Assembly: GCF_900187565.1 (NCBI RefSeq)
Contig: NZ_FYED01000018.1
Coordinates: forward strand, 1 to 64,000
DNA length: 64,000 nt
Direction of reading: 5' to 3'
Origin: Pseudomonas sp. Irchel 3A7
GTDB lineage: Bacteria; Pseudomonadota; Gammaproteobacteria; Pseudomonadales; Pseudomonadaceae
The notes under the pieces were generated by a model. The model saw only the letters and a list, made by a program, of their open reading frames with translations, ran no database searches and was not told the origin of the DNA. Below, piece after piece: positions 29,601 to 34,623 of the stretch (the first letter of the stretch is position 1; every line of letters starts with the position of its first letter). Made by a program: the position numbers and the translations under genes.

Positions 29601-30634
29601 CGCAGGTTGCCGATACCTTGACCGCGCGGTGTACCGGCCACGAAAAGCGTGGCTTCAGCCAAACCATAAGAGGCCATGAAACTGTCTTCTGTGAAACCGC
29701 AGCGGGCGAACTTCTCGGCAAAGCGCTCCAAGGTGTCGAGGCGAATCGGCTCGGACCCGGAATACGCCACACGCCAGCGGCTCAGGTCGAGCCGCTCGAG
29801 CGCCGACTCGCTGACCCGTTCGCTGCACAAGCGATAGGCAAAATCCGGCCCGCCACTGATGGTGCCCCCGTACTCGCTGATCGCCTCCAGCCAGCGCAAT
29901 GGCCGGCCGAGAAAGTATGCCGGCGACATCAACACGCACGGCACACCGCTGAAAATCGGTTGCAACAAGCCGCCGATCAGGCCCATGTCGTGGTACAGCG
30001 GCAGCCAGCTGACGATCACGTCGTCGGGATTGAGGTCGATACCGAAACCGTGGCGGATCAACACTTCATTGGCCACCAGATTGCCGTGACTGACTTGCAC
30101 GCCTTTGGGTAACGCGGTGGAGCCGGAGGTGTATTGCAGAAAGGCAATGTCATCGTCTTGCAGGTCCGGCGCGACCCAGCGCTCGGCCACTGTGTTGTCG
30201 AGCGTGTCGACACACAGCAGCGGCGGTGCACCTTCAATCTGCAGCAGTGCATCGCGCAGGCCGGCGCTGGTCAACAGCAGGCGCGGCTCGGCATCGCTGA
30301 TGATCGACAGCAGGCGCTCCTGATGATGACGGCGCGTCGACTCCGGTGGGTAAGCCGGCACGGCGATGACCCCGGCATACAGGCAGCCAAAGAACGCCGC
30401 GACGTAATCCGGGCCACTGGGAAACAGCAGCACCGCGCGATCACCCAAACCGGCTTCGGCCTGCAGCGCACCGGCAATAATCCGCGCTCGCTGATCCAGC
30501 TCGCGATAACTGAGCACCACAGCCTGATCTTCGCTTTCGGCGAGAAAACGCAAGGCCAGCCGATCCGGCGTCAGGGCCGCGCGGCGCTGGAGGGCTTGGA
30601 CCAGTGTGCTGGGGATTTCGAACGCGTCGGTCAT
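17636..30634 (-). CDS. pvdL: PvdL: starter non-ribosomal peptide synthetase of pyoverdine
   Basis: A 4332-residue cytoplasmic synthetase. Domains in order: fatty acyl-AMP ligase (1-580, YTSGST at 168), carrier (Ser611), condensation (HHIIADG at 802), adenylation 1 (YTSGST at 1274), carrier (Ser1666), condensation (HHIVTEG at 1858), adenylation 2 (2337), carrier (Ser2737), epimerase (HHLVVDG at 2918), condensation (HHILIDA at 3389), adenylation 3 (3874), carrier (Ser4270). There is no thioesterase, so the chain passes to another synthetase. This equals P. aeruginosa PvdL, which joins an acyl group to Glu, D-Tyr and Dab, the chromophore precursor. My manual pocket reading of adenylation 3 is DIWELTADDK, which I associate with Dab. 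All carrier serines and condensation histidines are present. Confidence 0.97.
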   Translation of the reverse strand: MTDAFEIPSTLVQALQRRAALTPDRLALRFLAESEDQAVVLSYRELDQRARIIAGALQAEAGLGDRAVLLFPSGPDYVAAFFGCLYAGVIAVPAYPPESTRRHHQERLLSIISDAEPRLLLTSAGLRDALLQIEGAPPLLCVDTLDNTVAERWVAPDLQDDDIAFLQYTSGSTALPKGVQVSHGNLVANEVLIRHGFGIDLNPDDVIVSWLPLYHDMGLIGGLLQPIFSGVPCVLMSPAYFLGRPLRWLEAISEYGGTISGGPDFAYRLCSERVSESALERLDLSRWRVAYSGSEPIRLDTLERFAEKFARCGFTEDSFMASYGLAEATLFVAGTPRGQGIGNLRVDDQALAQNRAQMGEGSAIMSCGISQPDHGVLIIDPASLGELADNAVGEVWATGPSIAHGYWRNPEASAKTFVQHAGRTWLRTGDLGFMRGGELFITGRLKDMLIVRGHNLYPQDIEQTVEREVEVVRKGRVAAFAVNIDGQEGIGIAAEISRSVQKILPPEALIKAIRQAVAEAYQEAPGVVVLLNPGALPKTSSGKLQRSACRNRLADGSLDSYAVFPSATTENQDATASVCELEARIGQIWAEQLSVKQVSADDHFFLLGGNSIAATQVIARVRDELGLELNLRLLFEAPTLAAFTAAVAQQQQDGGSAQGEITALSRTDAMPQSLAQNRLWITWQLDPQSSAYNIPGALRLRGELDEDALRVSFQQLIERHESLRTRFFERDGVALQQVEAAGAFNLQLIDISDLPFVEREARARQIREDEARTQFDLEKGPLLWVTLVRLDDEDHQLLVTMHHIIADGWSLNVLIDEFSRLYAAASQGQQATLASLPTQYADYGSWQRQWLAQGEGERQLAYWKAQLGDEHPTLELATDHPRSARQNHSAARHTVRLGAPLSEAVRQTAQAHESTSFMLLLAAFQTLLHRYSGQRDIRIGVPNANRPRLETQGLIGFFINTQVMRAEVDSRLPFIELLGQTRRAALGAQAHQDLPFEQLLEAFPQAREQGLFQVMFNYQQRDLGALKRLPGLLAEELPWHSREAKFDLQLHSEEDRNGRLSLSFDYADELFDAATIERLAEHFSHLLQAICAQPATAVGDLQLLTSTEHDQQNTWSVAPCEPAQQWLPERLNEQARQTPERTALLWDGGSLDFTELHTRANRLAHYLRDKGVGPDTCVAIAAERSPQLLIGLLAIIKAGGAYVPLDPDYPAERLAYMLSDSGVELLLTQTALLDRLPATDGVSVIAMDALHLENWPSHAPGLHLHGDNLAYVIYTSGSTGQPKGVGNTHAALAERLQWMQNTYRLNDSDVLMQKAPISFDVSVWECFWPLITGARLLIAGPGEHRDPHRIAQLVQAFGVTTLHFVPPLLSLFIDEPLSAECTSLRRVFSGGEALPAELRNRVLAQLPAVQLHNRYGPTETAINVTHWHCSSADGERSPIGRPLGNVVCRVLDSDLNPVPAGVPGELCISGIGLARGYLGRPALTAERFVVDPLGEQGARLYRTGDRARWTADGVIEYLGRLDQQVKLRGFRVEPEEIEARLLAREGVAQAVVLVRETAAGAQLIGYYTATDAAESEEAQTARLKTALAAELPEYMVPAQLMRLAQMPLSPSGKVDRRALPEPQWQVREHVEPVTELEQQIAGIWRAVLGLEQIGLRDDFFALGGHSLLATQIISRTRQACDVELPLRALFEHSELGAFAEQIRLIQASGHTNKQPPIEKVDRNQPVPLSYSQQRMWFLWQMEPDSPAYNVGGMARLRGVLDVGRFEAALQALILRHETLRTTFPSVDGVARQQVHAETGVRMDWKDFSTLAADDREQRVQQLADDEAHLPFDLETGPLLRACLVKTAEQEHYFVLTLHHIVTEGWAMDIFARELSALYEAFVDDRESPLAPLPVQYLDYSVWQRQWLESGERQRQLDYWTAQLGREHPLLELPGDRPRPPVQSHQGELFRFDLSDDLAARVRAFNAQQGLTLFMTMTAALAVLLYRYSGQTDLRIGAPVANRIRPESEGLIGAFLNTQVLRCQLDGQMSVGELFEQVRHTVIEGQSHQDLPFDHLVEALQPPRSAAYNPLFQVMCNVQRWEFQQSRTLAGMTVEYLANDARATKFDLNLEVTDLDHRLGCCLTYSTDLFDEPRIARMAGHWRNLLEALIADPQQRLSELPLLDAAEQQQLLDSLGVEPGEHRLDQCIHHLFAEQALVRKDAPALTFAGQTLSYAELDSRANRLAWALRERGVGPQVRVGLALERSLDMVVGLLAILKAGGAYVPLDPEYPLDRLHYMIEDSGIGLLLSDAAMFKALGELPSTVARWCLEEDAAELAHYPTTELPLISLPQHQAYLIYTSGSTGKPKGVVVSHGEIAMHCRAVIERFGMRPDDCELHFYSINFDAATERLLVPLLSGAQVVLRAQGQWDAEEICGLIRTHRINILGFTPSYGSQLAQWLATQNEILPVRMIITGGEALTGEHLQRIRAAFKPSLFFNAYGPTETVVMPLASLAPEVLEEGAGSVPIGSVIGARVAYILDADLALVPQGATGELFVGGAGLAQAYHERAGITAERFVADPFAANGGRMYRTGDLVRQRADGLVEYLGRIDHQVKVRGFRIELGEIETRLLDHESVREAVVLALDAPSGKQLVGYLVTDVAEQDETQQTALREALKSYLKVQLPDYMVPTHLILLASMPLTANGKLDRRALPAPDPELNRQQYVAPSNELEVTLAQIWCEVLNVEQVGLNDNFFELGGDSILSIQVVSRARQQGIHFSPRDLFQHQTVQTLSTVATRTEQVTAERVIAEQGLLTGQSHLTPIQHWFFDTDIPQRQHWNQALLLQPTMTLEPHRLEQALLALIEQHDALRLRFSEVAGQWHAEHQSISDTPVLWQVRVPSMDKCAALFAEAQRSLDLAEGPLMRVLLVDGPEGQQRLFIAIHHLVVDGVSWRVLLDDLQTLYRQLDARQAVKLPAKTSAFKDWAARLQAYAGSESLREELSWWQAQLAGPNAHLPCERPEGGRQNRHAHTVSVHLDSERTRQLLQQAPSAYRTQVNDLLLTALARVLCRWSGHESALIQLEGHGREALFDEIDLTRTVGWFTSAYPLRLIPAPEQGDSIKAIKEQLRAVPHKGLGYGVLRYLADDLSRQSMAALPVAPITFNYLGQFDQSFGAEALFRPLDEAIGAAHDPRAQLPNELSVDGQVYGGELVLRWTFSAERFDPQTIHDLADAYVGELQNLIEHCLADDAGGLTPSDFPLAKLSQTQLDALPVPASVIEDVYPLTPMQEGMLLHTLLEPGTGLYYMQDRYRINSELDPQRFAQAWQAVIARHEALRASFCWNIGEDMLQVIHKPGSTPIEYLDWSDIADAEQEPKLQTLLKTEREAGFDLLNQAPFHLRLIRVGAARYWFMMSNHHILIDAWCRSLLMNDFFEIYSALGEGREAQLAVPPRYRDYIGWLQRQSLDEARQWWKTNLQGFERTTPIPGDRPFLREHAGDSGGMIVGDRYTRLDARDGTQLRELAQAHQLTINTFAQAAWALVLRRLSGDRDVLFGVTVAGRPVDMPQMQRTVGLFINSIALRVKMPEDDQRCSVRQWLTGLLDSNMQLREYEYLPLVNIQEQSELPKGQPLFDSLFVFENAPVEVSVLDRAQSLNATSDSGRTHTNFPLTAVCYPGDDLGLHLSYDQRYFDESTVERLLGEFKRLLLALVEGFHGDMADLPLLGGEEQDFLVHGCNQSDHAYPLEQSYVALFEAQVAAHPQRMAASCLDQQHSYLELNQRSNRLGHALIAAGVGLDQPVALLAERNLDLLGMIIGSFKAGSGYLPLDPGLPSQRLSRIIDLSRTPLLVCTQACREQALALLDEFGCANRPKLLVWEEVQASDASVVNPGIYSGPDNLAYVIYTSGSTGLPKGVMVEQRGMLNNQLSKVPYLNLSEADVIAQTASQSFDISVWQFLAAPLFGARVDIVPNTIAHDPQGLLAHVSAQGITVLESVPSLIQGMLAQERMSLDGLRWMLPTGEAMPPELAHQWLLRYPDIGLVNAYGPAECSDDVAFFRVDMASTRGSYLPIGTPTDNNRLYLLDGALELVPLGAVGELCVAGTGVGRGYVSDPLRTAQVFVPNPFGAPGDRLYRTGDLARRRSDGVLEYVGRIDHQVKIRGYRIELGEIEARLHEQPEVRDAAVGVQEGVNGKHLVGYLVAADSALNPAERLERIKQRLRAELPEYMVPLHWLWLDRMPLNANGKLDRKALPALDIGQLQSQDYAAPRNDLEQTLAAIWAEVLKVEKVGIRDNFFELGGHSLLATQIASRVQKTLQRDVPLRAMFECSTVEELAGYIDGLAAGDITEEKVDRLNDLMAELEGL

Positions 30635-30657
30635 GAGGTTTCCTGCCTGAATTCGGC

Positions 30658-30757
30658 TGTAGGAGCGAGCTTGCTCGCGAAAAACCGGAGAACGCCGCGG
30701 GGTGTCAGGTGCCCATCGTCATCGTTAACGACCATCGCGAGCGAGCTCGCTCCTACA
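30658..30757. repeat. REPIN in the pvdL leader
   Basis: TGTAGGAGCGAGCTTGCTCG and CGAGCGAGCTCGCTCCTACA form an inverted pair between the proposed pvdL promoter and its ATG, so it should be transcribed as a hairpin in the leader RNA. Confidence 0.9.
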
Positions 30758-30795
30758 GGGGTATGAGGATTGCGCTGTGCTATTCACCAATGAGA

Positions 30796-30819
30796 ACGGA
30801 TGACATCTTGAAATAATTA
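30796..30819 (-). promoter_or_regulatory. Probable PvdS promoter of pvdL (one mismatch)
   Basis: TAATT-N16-CGT on the minus strand, one base off TAAAT, with exact spacing. It is about 160 bp before the pvdL ATG with the REPIN between. Confidence 0.7.
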
Positions 30820-30920
30820 GTCGACTGGTTTGAACGCCAACCGGGCCGGGGGCCGCAATGGGGAGCGACAGCGTGTCGCAGTTCTCGTTCTGCACCTTTG
30901 AGGAGCATTACTTCTCTTTC

Positions 30921-30951
30921 TCAATTGACAATCATTATCATTCAACATAAT
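30921..30951 (+). promoter_or_regulatory. Fur-controlled promoter of pvdS
   Basis: 30921-30939 matches 14 of 19 positions of the Fur consensus, with a perfect right half (AATCATTATC). It overlaps a perfect TTGACA -35 at 30925-30930; CATAAT at 30946-30951 may be the -10 (15-bp spacing, short). Fur with iron would block RNA polymerase here. Confidence 0.82.
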
Positions 30952-31025
30952 TTGTCGCTCGATGTGTAGGGCAGCCCAGGTCTTCCAGGCGTCCTGCCAA
31001 CCTATTTGGCAGCAAGGTGATTTCC

Positions 31026-31574
31026 ATGACGGAACAAGTGTCCACAAGCAGGTGCGATTCGCCGCTACTACAGGCCTTCGTCGACAATCGACTGATTCTG
31101 GTCAAGATTGCAGCCCGCATCACCGGCTGCCGCTCGCGTGCCGAGGATGTGGTGCAGGATGCATTCTTCCGCCTGCAATCGGCGCCGCAGATCACGTCCT
31201 CGTTCAAGGCTCAGCTCAGCTATCTGTTCCAGATCGTGCGCAACCTGGCGATCGATCACTACCGCAAGCAGGCACTGGAGCTGAAATATTCCGGGCCTGA
31301 AGAGGAAGGTCTGAACGTGGTGATTCAGGGGGCTTCACCGGAAACGTCGCACATCAATTTTTCCACCCTGGAAAACATCGCCGATGCGCTCACCGAACTG
31401 CCGAGCCGTACCCGCTACGCCTTCGAGATGTACCGCCTGCACGGCGTGCCGCAAAAGGACATCGCCAAGGAACTCGGTGTCTCGCCAACCCTGGTGAACT
31501 TCATGATTCGCGATGCGCTGGTGCATTGCCGCAAGGTCTCGGGCAATCGTGCGGATACCAGTGCCCGTCGTTAA
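31026..31574 (+). CDS. pvdS: PvdS: ECF (iron-starvation) sigma factor
   Basis: A 182-residue group IV sigma factor: region 2 (LVKIAARITGCRSRAEDVVQDAFFRL, then SYLFQIVRNLAIDHYRK, which contacts -10) and region 4 (LTELPSRTRYAFEMYRLHGVPQKDIAKELGVSPTLVNFMI, which contacts -35). It directs RNA polymerase to TAAAT-N16-CGT promoters of pyoverdine genes and in P. aeruginosa is held by the anti-sigma FpvR. The ATG at 31026 follows AAGGTGA; a GTG three codons earlier is in frame but overlaps that site. Fur represses it via the box at 30921. It is divergent from pvdL. Confidence 0.97.
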   Translation: MTEQVSTSRCDSPLLQAFVDNRLILVKIAARITGCRSRAEDVVQDAFFRLQSAPQITSSFKAQLSYLFQIVRNLAIDHYRKQALELKYSGPEEEGLNVVIQGASPETSHINFSTLENIADALTELPSRTRYAFEMYRLHGVPQKDIAKELGVSPTLVNFMIRDALVHCRKVSGNRADTSARR

Positions 31575-31596
31575 GATCTGACATTTGCGTCGCCCC

Positions 31597-31691
31597 CTTC
31601 GCGAGCAGGCTCGCTCCCACATTTGATCTCGGGTGCTCACACATTGTGTGCACACTGAGGATTCAATGTGGGAGCAAGCCTGCTCGCGAAG
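31597..31691. repeat. REPIN between convergent pvdS and the acetyltransferase gene
   Basis: CGCGAGCAGGCTCGCTCCCA and TGTGGGAGCAAGCCTGCTCG inverted across about 50 bp. No other terminator is seen between these convergent genes. Confidence 0.9.
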
Positions 31692-31729
31692 ACTGACTCA
31701 AGACCGAAACTGATCTTGAGCCCCACCGA

Positions 31730-32743
31730 TCATGTCAACTCACACCGCTCAAAAAACCGCTCACGCCCCAACACCATCAACGCGGCGCGCTTGTGTGGGA
31801 AGTCGAATTCCTTTTCGCAATGGAATCGCTGCCCCTGCATGTACCCGATCATCTTGGCGTTGTCGGCACGAGGCTCGGCAACCACTCGCTGAGTGCGCGG
31901 ATCGTCGAGAAACAGGTAATGCGTCAACGCCGGCAACCAGCTCGCTACCTTGTGCGGGCCACGATGGTTTTCTTCACCCACCAGCATGTGAATGCCACGG
32001 TCGTAATCGCCGGCATCGTAGAACGGTGCGATGCGATCTTCCTTGGCCCAATAGGCTTCGAAATAGGCGAACGGTTGATCGTCGAAACAGCCGATCAGCG
32101 TCACCGTGTGGGGATCCGCTGCGAGTTTTTTCAAGTACTCACGATGCTGTTCGAGGCTGCCCTCCTCCTGCCAGAAACTCGCCACGCGCGGGCTGTTCTG
32201 CCAACGGTTGAAACGGGCGAGGTCTTGGTCGATGTCGACCGTGCGCAAGGAAATCCACACCCCGAGTCGGGCATCGAAACGCCGATAGACCTCGCCCTGC
32301 GGCTTCACCGGTCGTAGCGGATGGCGCTTGCCACCACTGATGACCATTTGCTGTGGATAACCGCTGGTCAGCGGCTGCACCAGCCAGGGCTGCGGCAACT
32401 GCCAGAACAAGGTGCGTTCGCAGCGGTACTCGCCGACGGTTTCCGTAGTGACCAGCATGCCGCTGAGCAAGGCTTCAGTCGGCGCTTCATCCAGTCGCCA
32501 GGTCAGGCGCTGGCAGGCCGGGTCACGGGCGAACAACCAATAGCAGGCTGACCAAATGGCCTGGCTGACAGGGTGATCGCTGCTCTCTTCCAATTGCAGT
32601 TGCAACTCGGCGTCGCGGTTCAGGCGCAGCTGGATCAGTGGTTGTCCTTCAAGGCTGAGGCTCAGCCGGTTTTCGGTTTCATCGGCTACAAGACTGTTGC
32701 CTGTGGGTAAGGCCAGGGCAGTCAGGGCATTCGGATTGGACAT
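31730..32743 (-). CDS. Siderophore-type N-acetyltransferase (IucB/PvdYII-like)
   Basis: A 337-residue protein with an N-terminal extension of about 150 residues and a C-terminal GNAT domain of the IucB/RhbD siderophore class: FNRWQNSPRVASFWQEEGSLEQHREYL, FDDQPFAYFEAYWAKED, FYDAGDYDRGIHMLVGE and a C-terminal MIGYMQGQRFHCEKEFDFPHKRA. Such enzymes acetylate N5-hydroxyornithine or N6-hydroxylysine. In pseudomonads whose pyoverdine has acetyl-hydroxyornithine this gene is called pvdYII; I give no symbol because the role is inferred. A perfect PvdS box lies 41 bp upstream, so it is almost surely part of the pyoverdine regulon. Confidence 0.85.
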   Translation of the reverse strand: MSNPNALTALALPTGNSLVADETENRLSLSLEGQPLIQLRLNRDAELQLQLEESSDHPVSQAIWSACYWLFARDPACQRLTWRLDEAPTEALLSGMLVTTETVGEYRCERTLFWQLPQPWLVQPLTSGYPQQMVISGGKRHPLRPVKPQGEVYRRFDARLGVWISLRTVDIDQDLARFNRWQNSPRVASFWQEEGSLEQHREYLKKLAADPHTVTLIGCFDDQPFAYFEAYWAKEDRIAPFYDAGDYDRGIHMLVGEENHRGPHKVASWLPALTHYLFLDDPRTQRVVAEPRADNAKMIGYMQGQRFHCEKEFDFPHKRAALMVLGRERFFERCELT

Positions 32744-32783
32744 GGGTCGGGCTCACGATAATCGTCGACAGTTCTACGATGTG

Positions 32784-32807
32784 ACGTGAGCCGGGGCGGG
32801 AAATTTA
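32784..32807 (-). promoter_or_regulatory. PvdS (iron-starvation) promoter of the acetyltransferase gene
   Basis: TAAAT-N16-CGT on the minus strand, with CGT 41 bp before the ATG at 32743. Confidence 0.85.
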
Positions 32808-32823
32808 AAAGAAACCGATTCCA

Positions 32824-32923
32824 CTGTGGGAGCGAGCCTGCTCGCGATGGACGCCAACGAAAACGCGCCCTATCTGAATAACCGCGTTGTCCTGGCGTTT
32901 TTCGCGAGCTGGCTCGCTCCCAC
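32824..32923. repeat. REPIN with conserved interior (copy A)
   Basis: Inverted REP pair with a 56-bp interior that closely matches, without gaps, the interior of the REPIN at 59873-59973. Confidence 0.92.
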
Positions 32924-32937
32924 ATGGACCAAATCGG

Positions 32938-33741
32938 TCAATGCGGAACCGGCACGATCGCAATCTTGTACGGATCGAAAATCCTCAGCATCTGCCCATT
33001 GTCCCGCAACCCTTGCAGCAACTTGCCGAACGCCTCGCCCGTGATCGGCGCGGTGGGGCGCAGGATGGCGTAGTGGTGATAAACCTGATCGATACGATCG
33101 GACACCAGCAACTGATCGGCGACTTTCAGATTGCGTAAAAAGTAGTCGCTCAGGTAAGAGCGTGTGACCAGGGCGATGTCGGCGCGGCCGCGCAGTACCA
33201 TCAGCAGGTTACTGTCGTGGGAGTAAGTCAACGTGGCGTTGTAGTGGGTGGCGAGGTATTTGGGCTCGGCGTTGAAATTGGCGAATTCGTAGTGGTAACC
33301 GCTGAACAGCGCCAGGCGCTTTCCCGTCAGCTCGGCAAAATAGTCTTGCTGGCGAGCGGGTTGCCCTTCGGGCTGGCGTTGCGCGACGAATATCTCGGCG
33401 TCTTCCAGGCCCATGTCGACAGTGGTGTGTGGAATATCTTTCCAGCCCCAGTCGGGGTTTTCGAAGATCGCCATGTCCACCCGGCCTTGCTTGAAGTCAC
33501 CAAAACGCCGGGGAATGGAAGTGGGCACCAGTACGAACTGATAATTGCTTTGCAGGGCGTTGAGCGCCTCGACCAGTTGCGGCAGCAGCCCGGTGTCGAC
33601 ACCGGTTTCCGGGCGCACGGTATACGGAGGAAAGTGTGCGGCACCGATGCGCACTAGTTGTGCTGCCTGGGACGGCAATATCGATAACGCCGCCAGCGCT
33701 GCCAGCAATAGACGCGAAGCCGTCCGAATTGGCGAAGACAT
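32938..33741 (-). CDS. Periplasmic solute-binding protein (family 3)
   Basis: A 267-residue SBP_bac_3 protein: signal peptide to about residue 27 (LPSQAAQ), then VRIGAAHFPPYTVRPETG opening strand, DFKQGRVDMAIFEN, LTGKRLALFSGYHY and VLRGRADIALVTRSY, which are family hallmarks. These bind amino acids or similar small ligands for ABC import or signalling. No permease or ATPase gene is adjacent, so it may be an orphan. ATG at 33741 is preferred to a TTG one codon earlier. Confidence 0.82.
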   Translation of the reverse strand: MSSPIRTASRLLLAALAALSILPSQAAQLVRIGAAHFPPYTVRPETGVDTGLLPQLVEALNALQSNYQFVLVPTSIPRRFGDFKQGRVDMAIFENPDWGWKDIPHTTVDMGLEDAEIFVAQRQPEGQPARQQDYFAELTGKRLALFSGYHYEFANFNAEPKYLATHYNATLTYSHDSNLLMVLRGRADIALVTRSYLSDYFLRNLKVADQLLVSDRIDQVYHHYAILRPTAPITGEAFGKLLQGLRDNGQMLRIFDPYKIAIVPVPH

Positions 33742-33836
33742 CAAAACGACCCACTCCCCAGAAATACCGCATCAATGCATTCAAGCTAGGCGGTTTCGCC
33801 CAGTTAGCCAGTTTCCTGCCGACCAACACAAACTTA

Positions 33837-34460
33837 TTATTTTTCCTCCAACACCAGAATCAGCGCCTCGTCGGCCAACTGATCGAGGCTCATGCTGCCA
33901 TCGGCGCGAAACCAGGTGGTGGTCCACGACAATGCTCCGGTGAGGAAGCGTCGGGTGACGAATACATCACCGCGTATGAATCCGGCGCTCTTGGCCTCAC
34001 CCAGCACCTGCAACCAGATGTCTTCATAGATGTCCCGCAGCGCCAGGACTTTGGCCTGGCCGTCCTCGGACAGCGAGCGCCATTCGTAGACCAGCACCGC
34101 CATGGCCTCGCCGCTGCCGCCCATGATCGACTGCAATTCACAACGGATCAGCGCCAGCACCCGTTCGCGCACGCTGTCGGCTTCGGCGATGGCCGCGCGC
34201 ATCAACGCCGTGTTGTAGCGGATGGTCTCTTCCATCACGGCCCGCAGGATTTCGTCCTTGCTTTTGAAGTGATGGAAAATGCTCCCCGACTGGATACCCA
34301 CGGCACCGGCAAGATCACGCACCGTGGTGCGCTCATAGCCTTTATTGCGAAACAGGTGGGCCGCCACTTGCAGCAGCTTGCCGCGGGCGCTGTCCGGATC
34401 GGTCAACTGGCCGTTGTCGACCAGTTCACGCATGACCCTCAGGGCTTTTTGCTCGTCCAC
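33837..34460 (-). CDS. atuR: AtuR: TetR-family repressor of acyclic terpene utilisation
   Basis: A 207-residue TetR protein. The N-terminal HTH reads GKLLQVAAHLFRNKGYERTTVRDLAGAVGIQSGSIFHHFKSKDEIL. The GTG start at 34460 follows GGAGAGAACGG; the open frame continues 75 codons across the operator region and would not be coding. It is divergent from atuA, and the gap holds two inverted repeats. In P. aeruginosa AtuR binds two inverted repeats between atuR and atuA and is released by acyclic terpene intermediates. Confidence 0.9.
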   Translation of the reverse strand: MDEQKALRVMRELVDNGQLTDPDSARGKLLQVAAHLFRNKGYERTTVRDLAGAVGIQSGSIFHHFKSKDEILRAVMEETIRYNTALMRAAIAEADSVRERVLALIRCELQSIMGGSGEAMAVLVYEWRSLSEDGQAKVLALRDIYEDIWLQVLGEAKSAGFIRGDVFVTRRFLTGALSWTTTWFRADGSMSLDQLADEALILVLEEK

Positions 34461-34531
34461 CCGTTCTCTCCTACAGTCATGATCACCGCTAAAACAGCGG
34501 GGTTGCGCGGGCAATTTAAGCTGGCATTGGC

Positions 34532-34593
34532 AACCAAGCAAGCGCTCGGGCATAAGATATTTCAGCCGTTTACAAACCAAGCGCTTGCTTGGT
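34532..34593. promoter_or_regulatory. Two AtuR operators in the atuR-atuA gap
   Basis: Site 2 (34576-34593) is ACCAAGC-GCTT-GCTTGGT, a perfect inverted repeat. Site 1 (34532-34550) has the same left half ACCAAGC and a weaker right half. Centres are about 43 bp apart, near four helical turns. A TTGGCA / CATAAG promoter pair (34527-34556) would span site 1. Confidence 0.75.
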
Positions 34594-34623
34594 AGTCTCG
34601 ATGCACATCTGCCGGAGGGGGTT

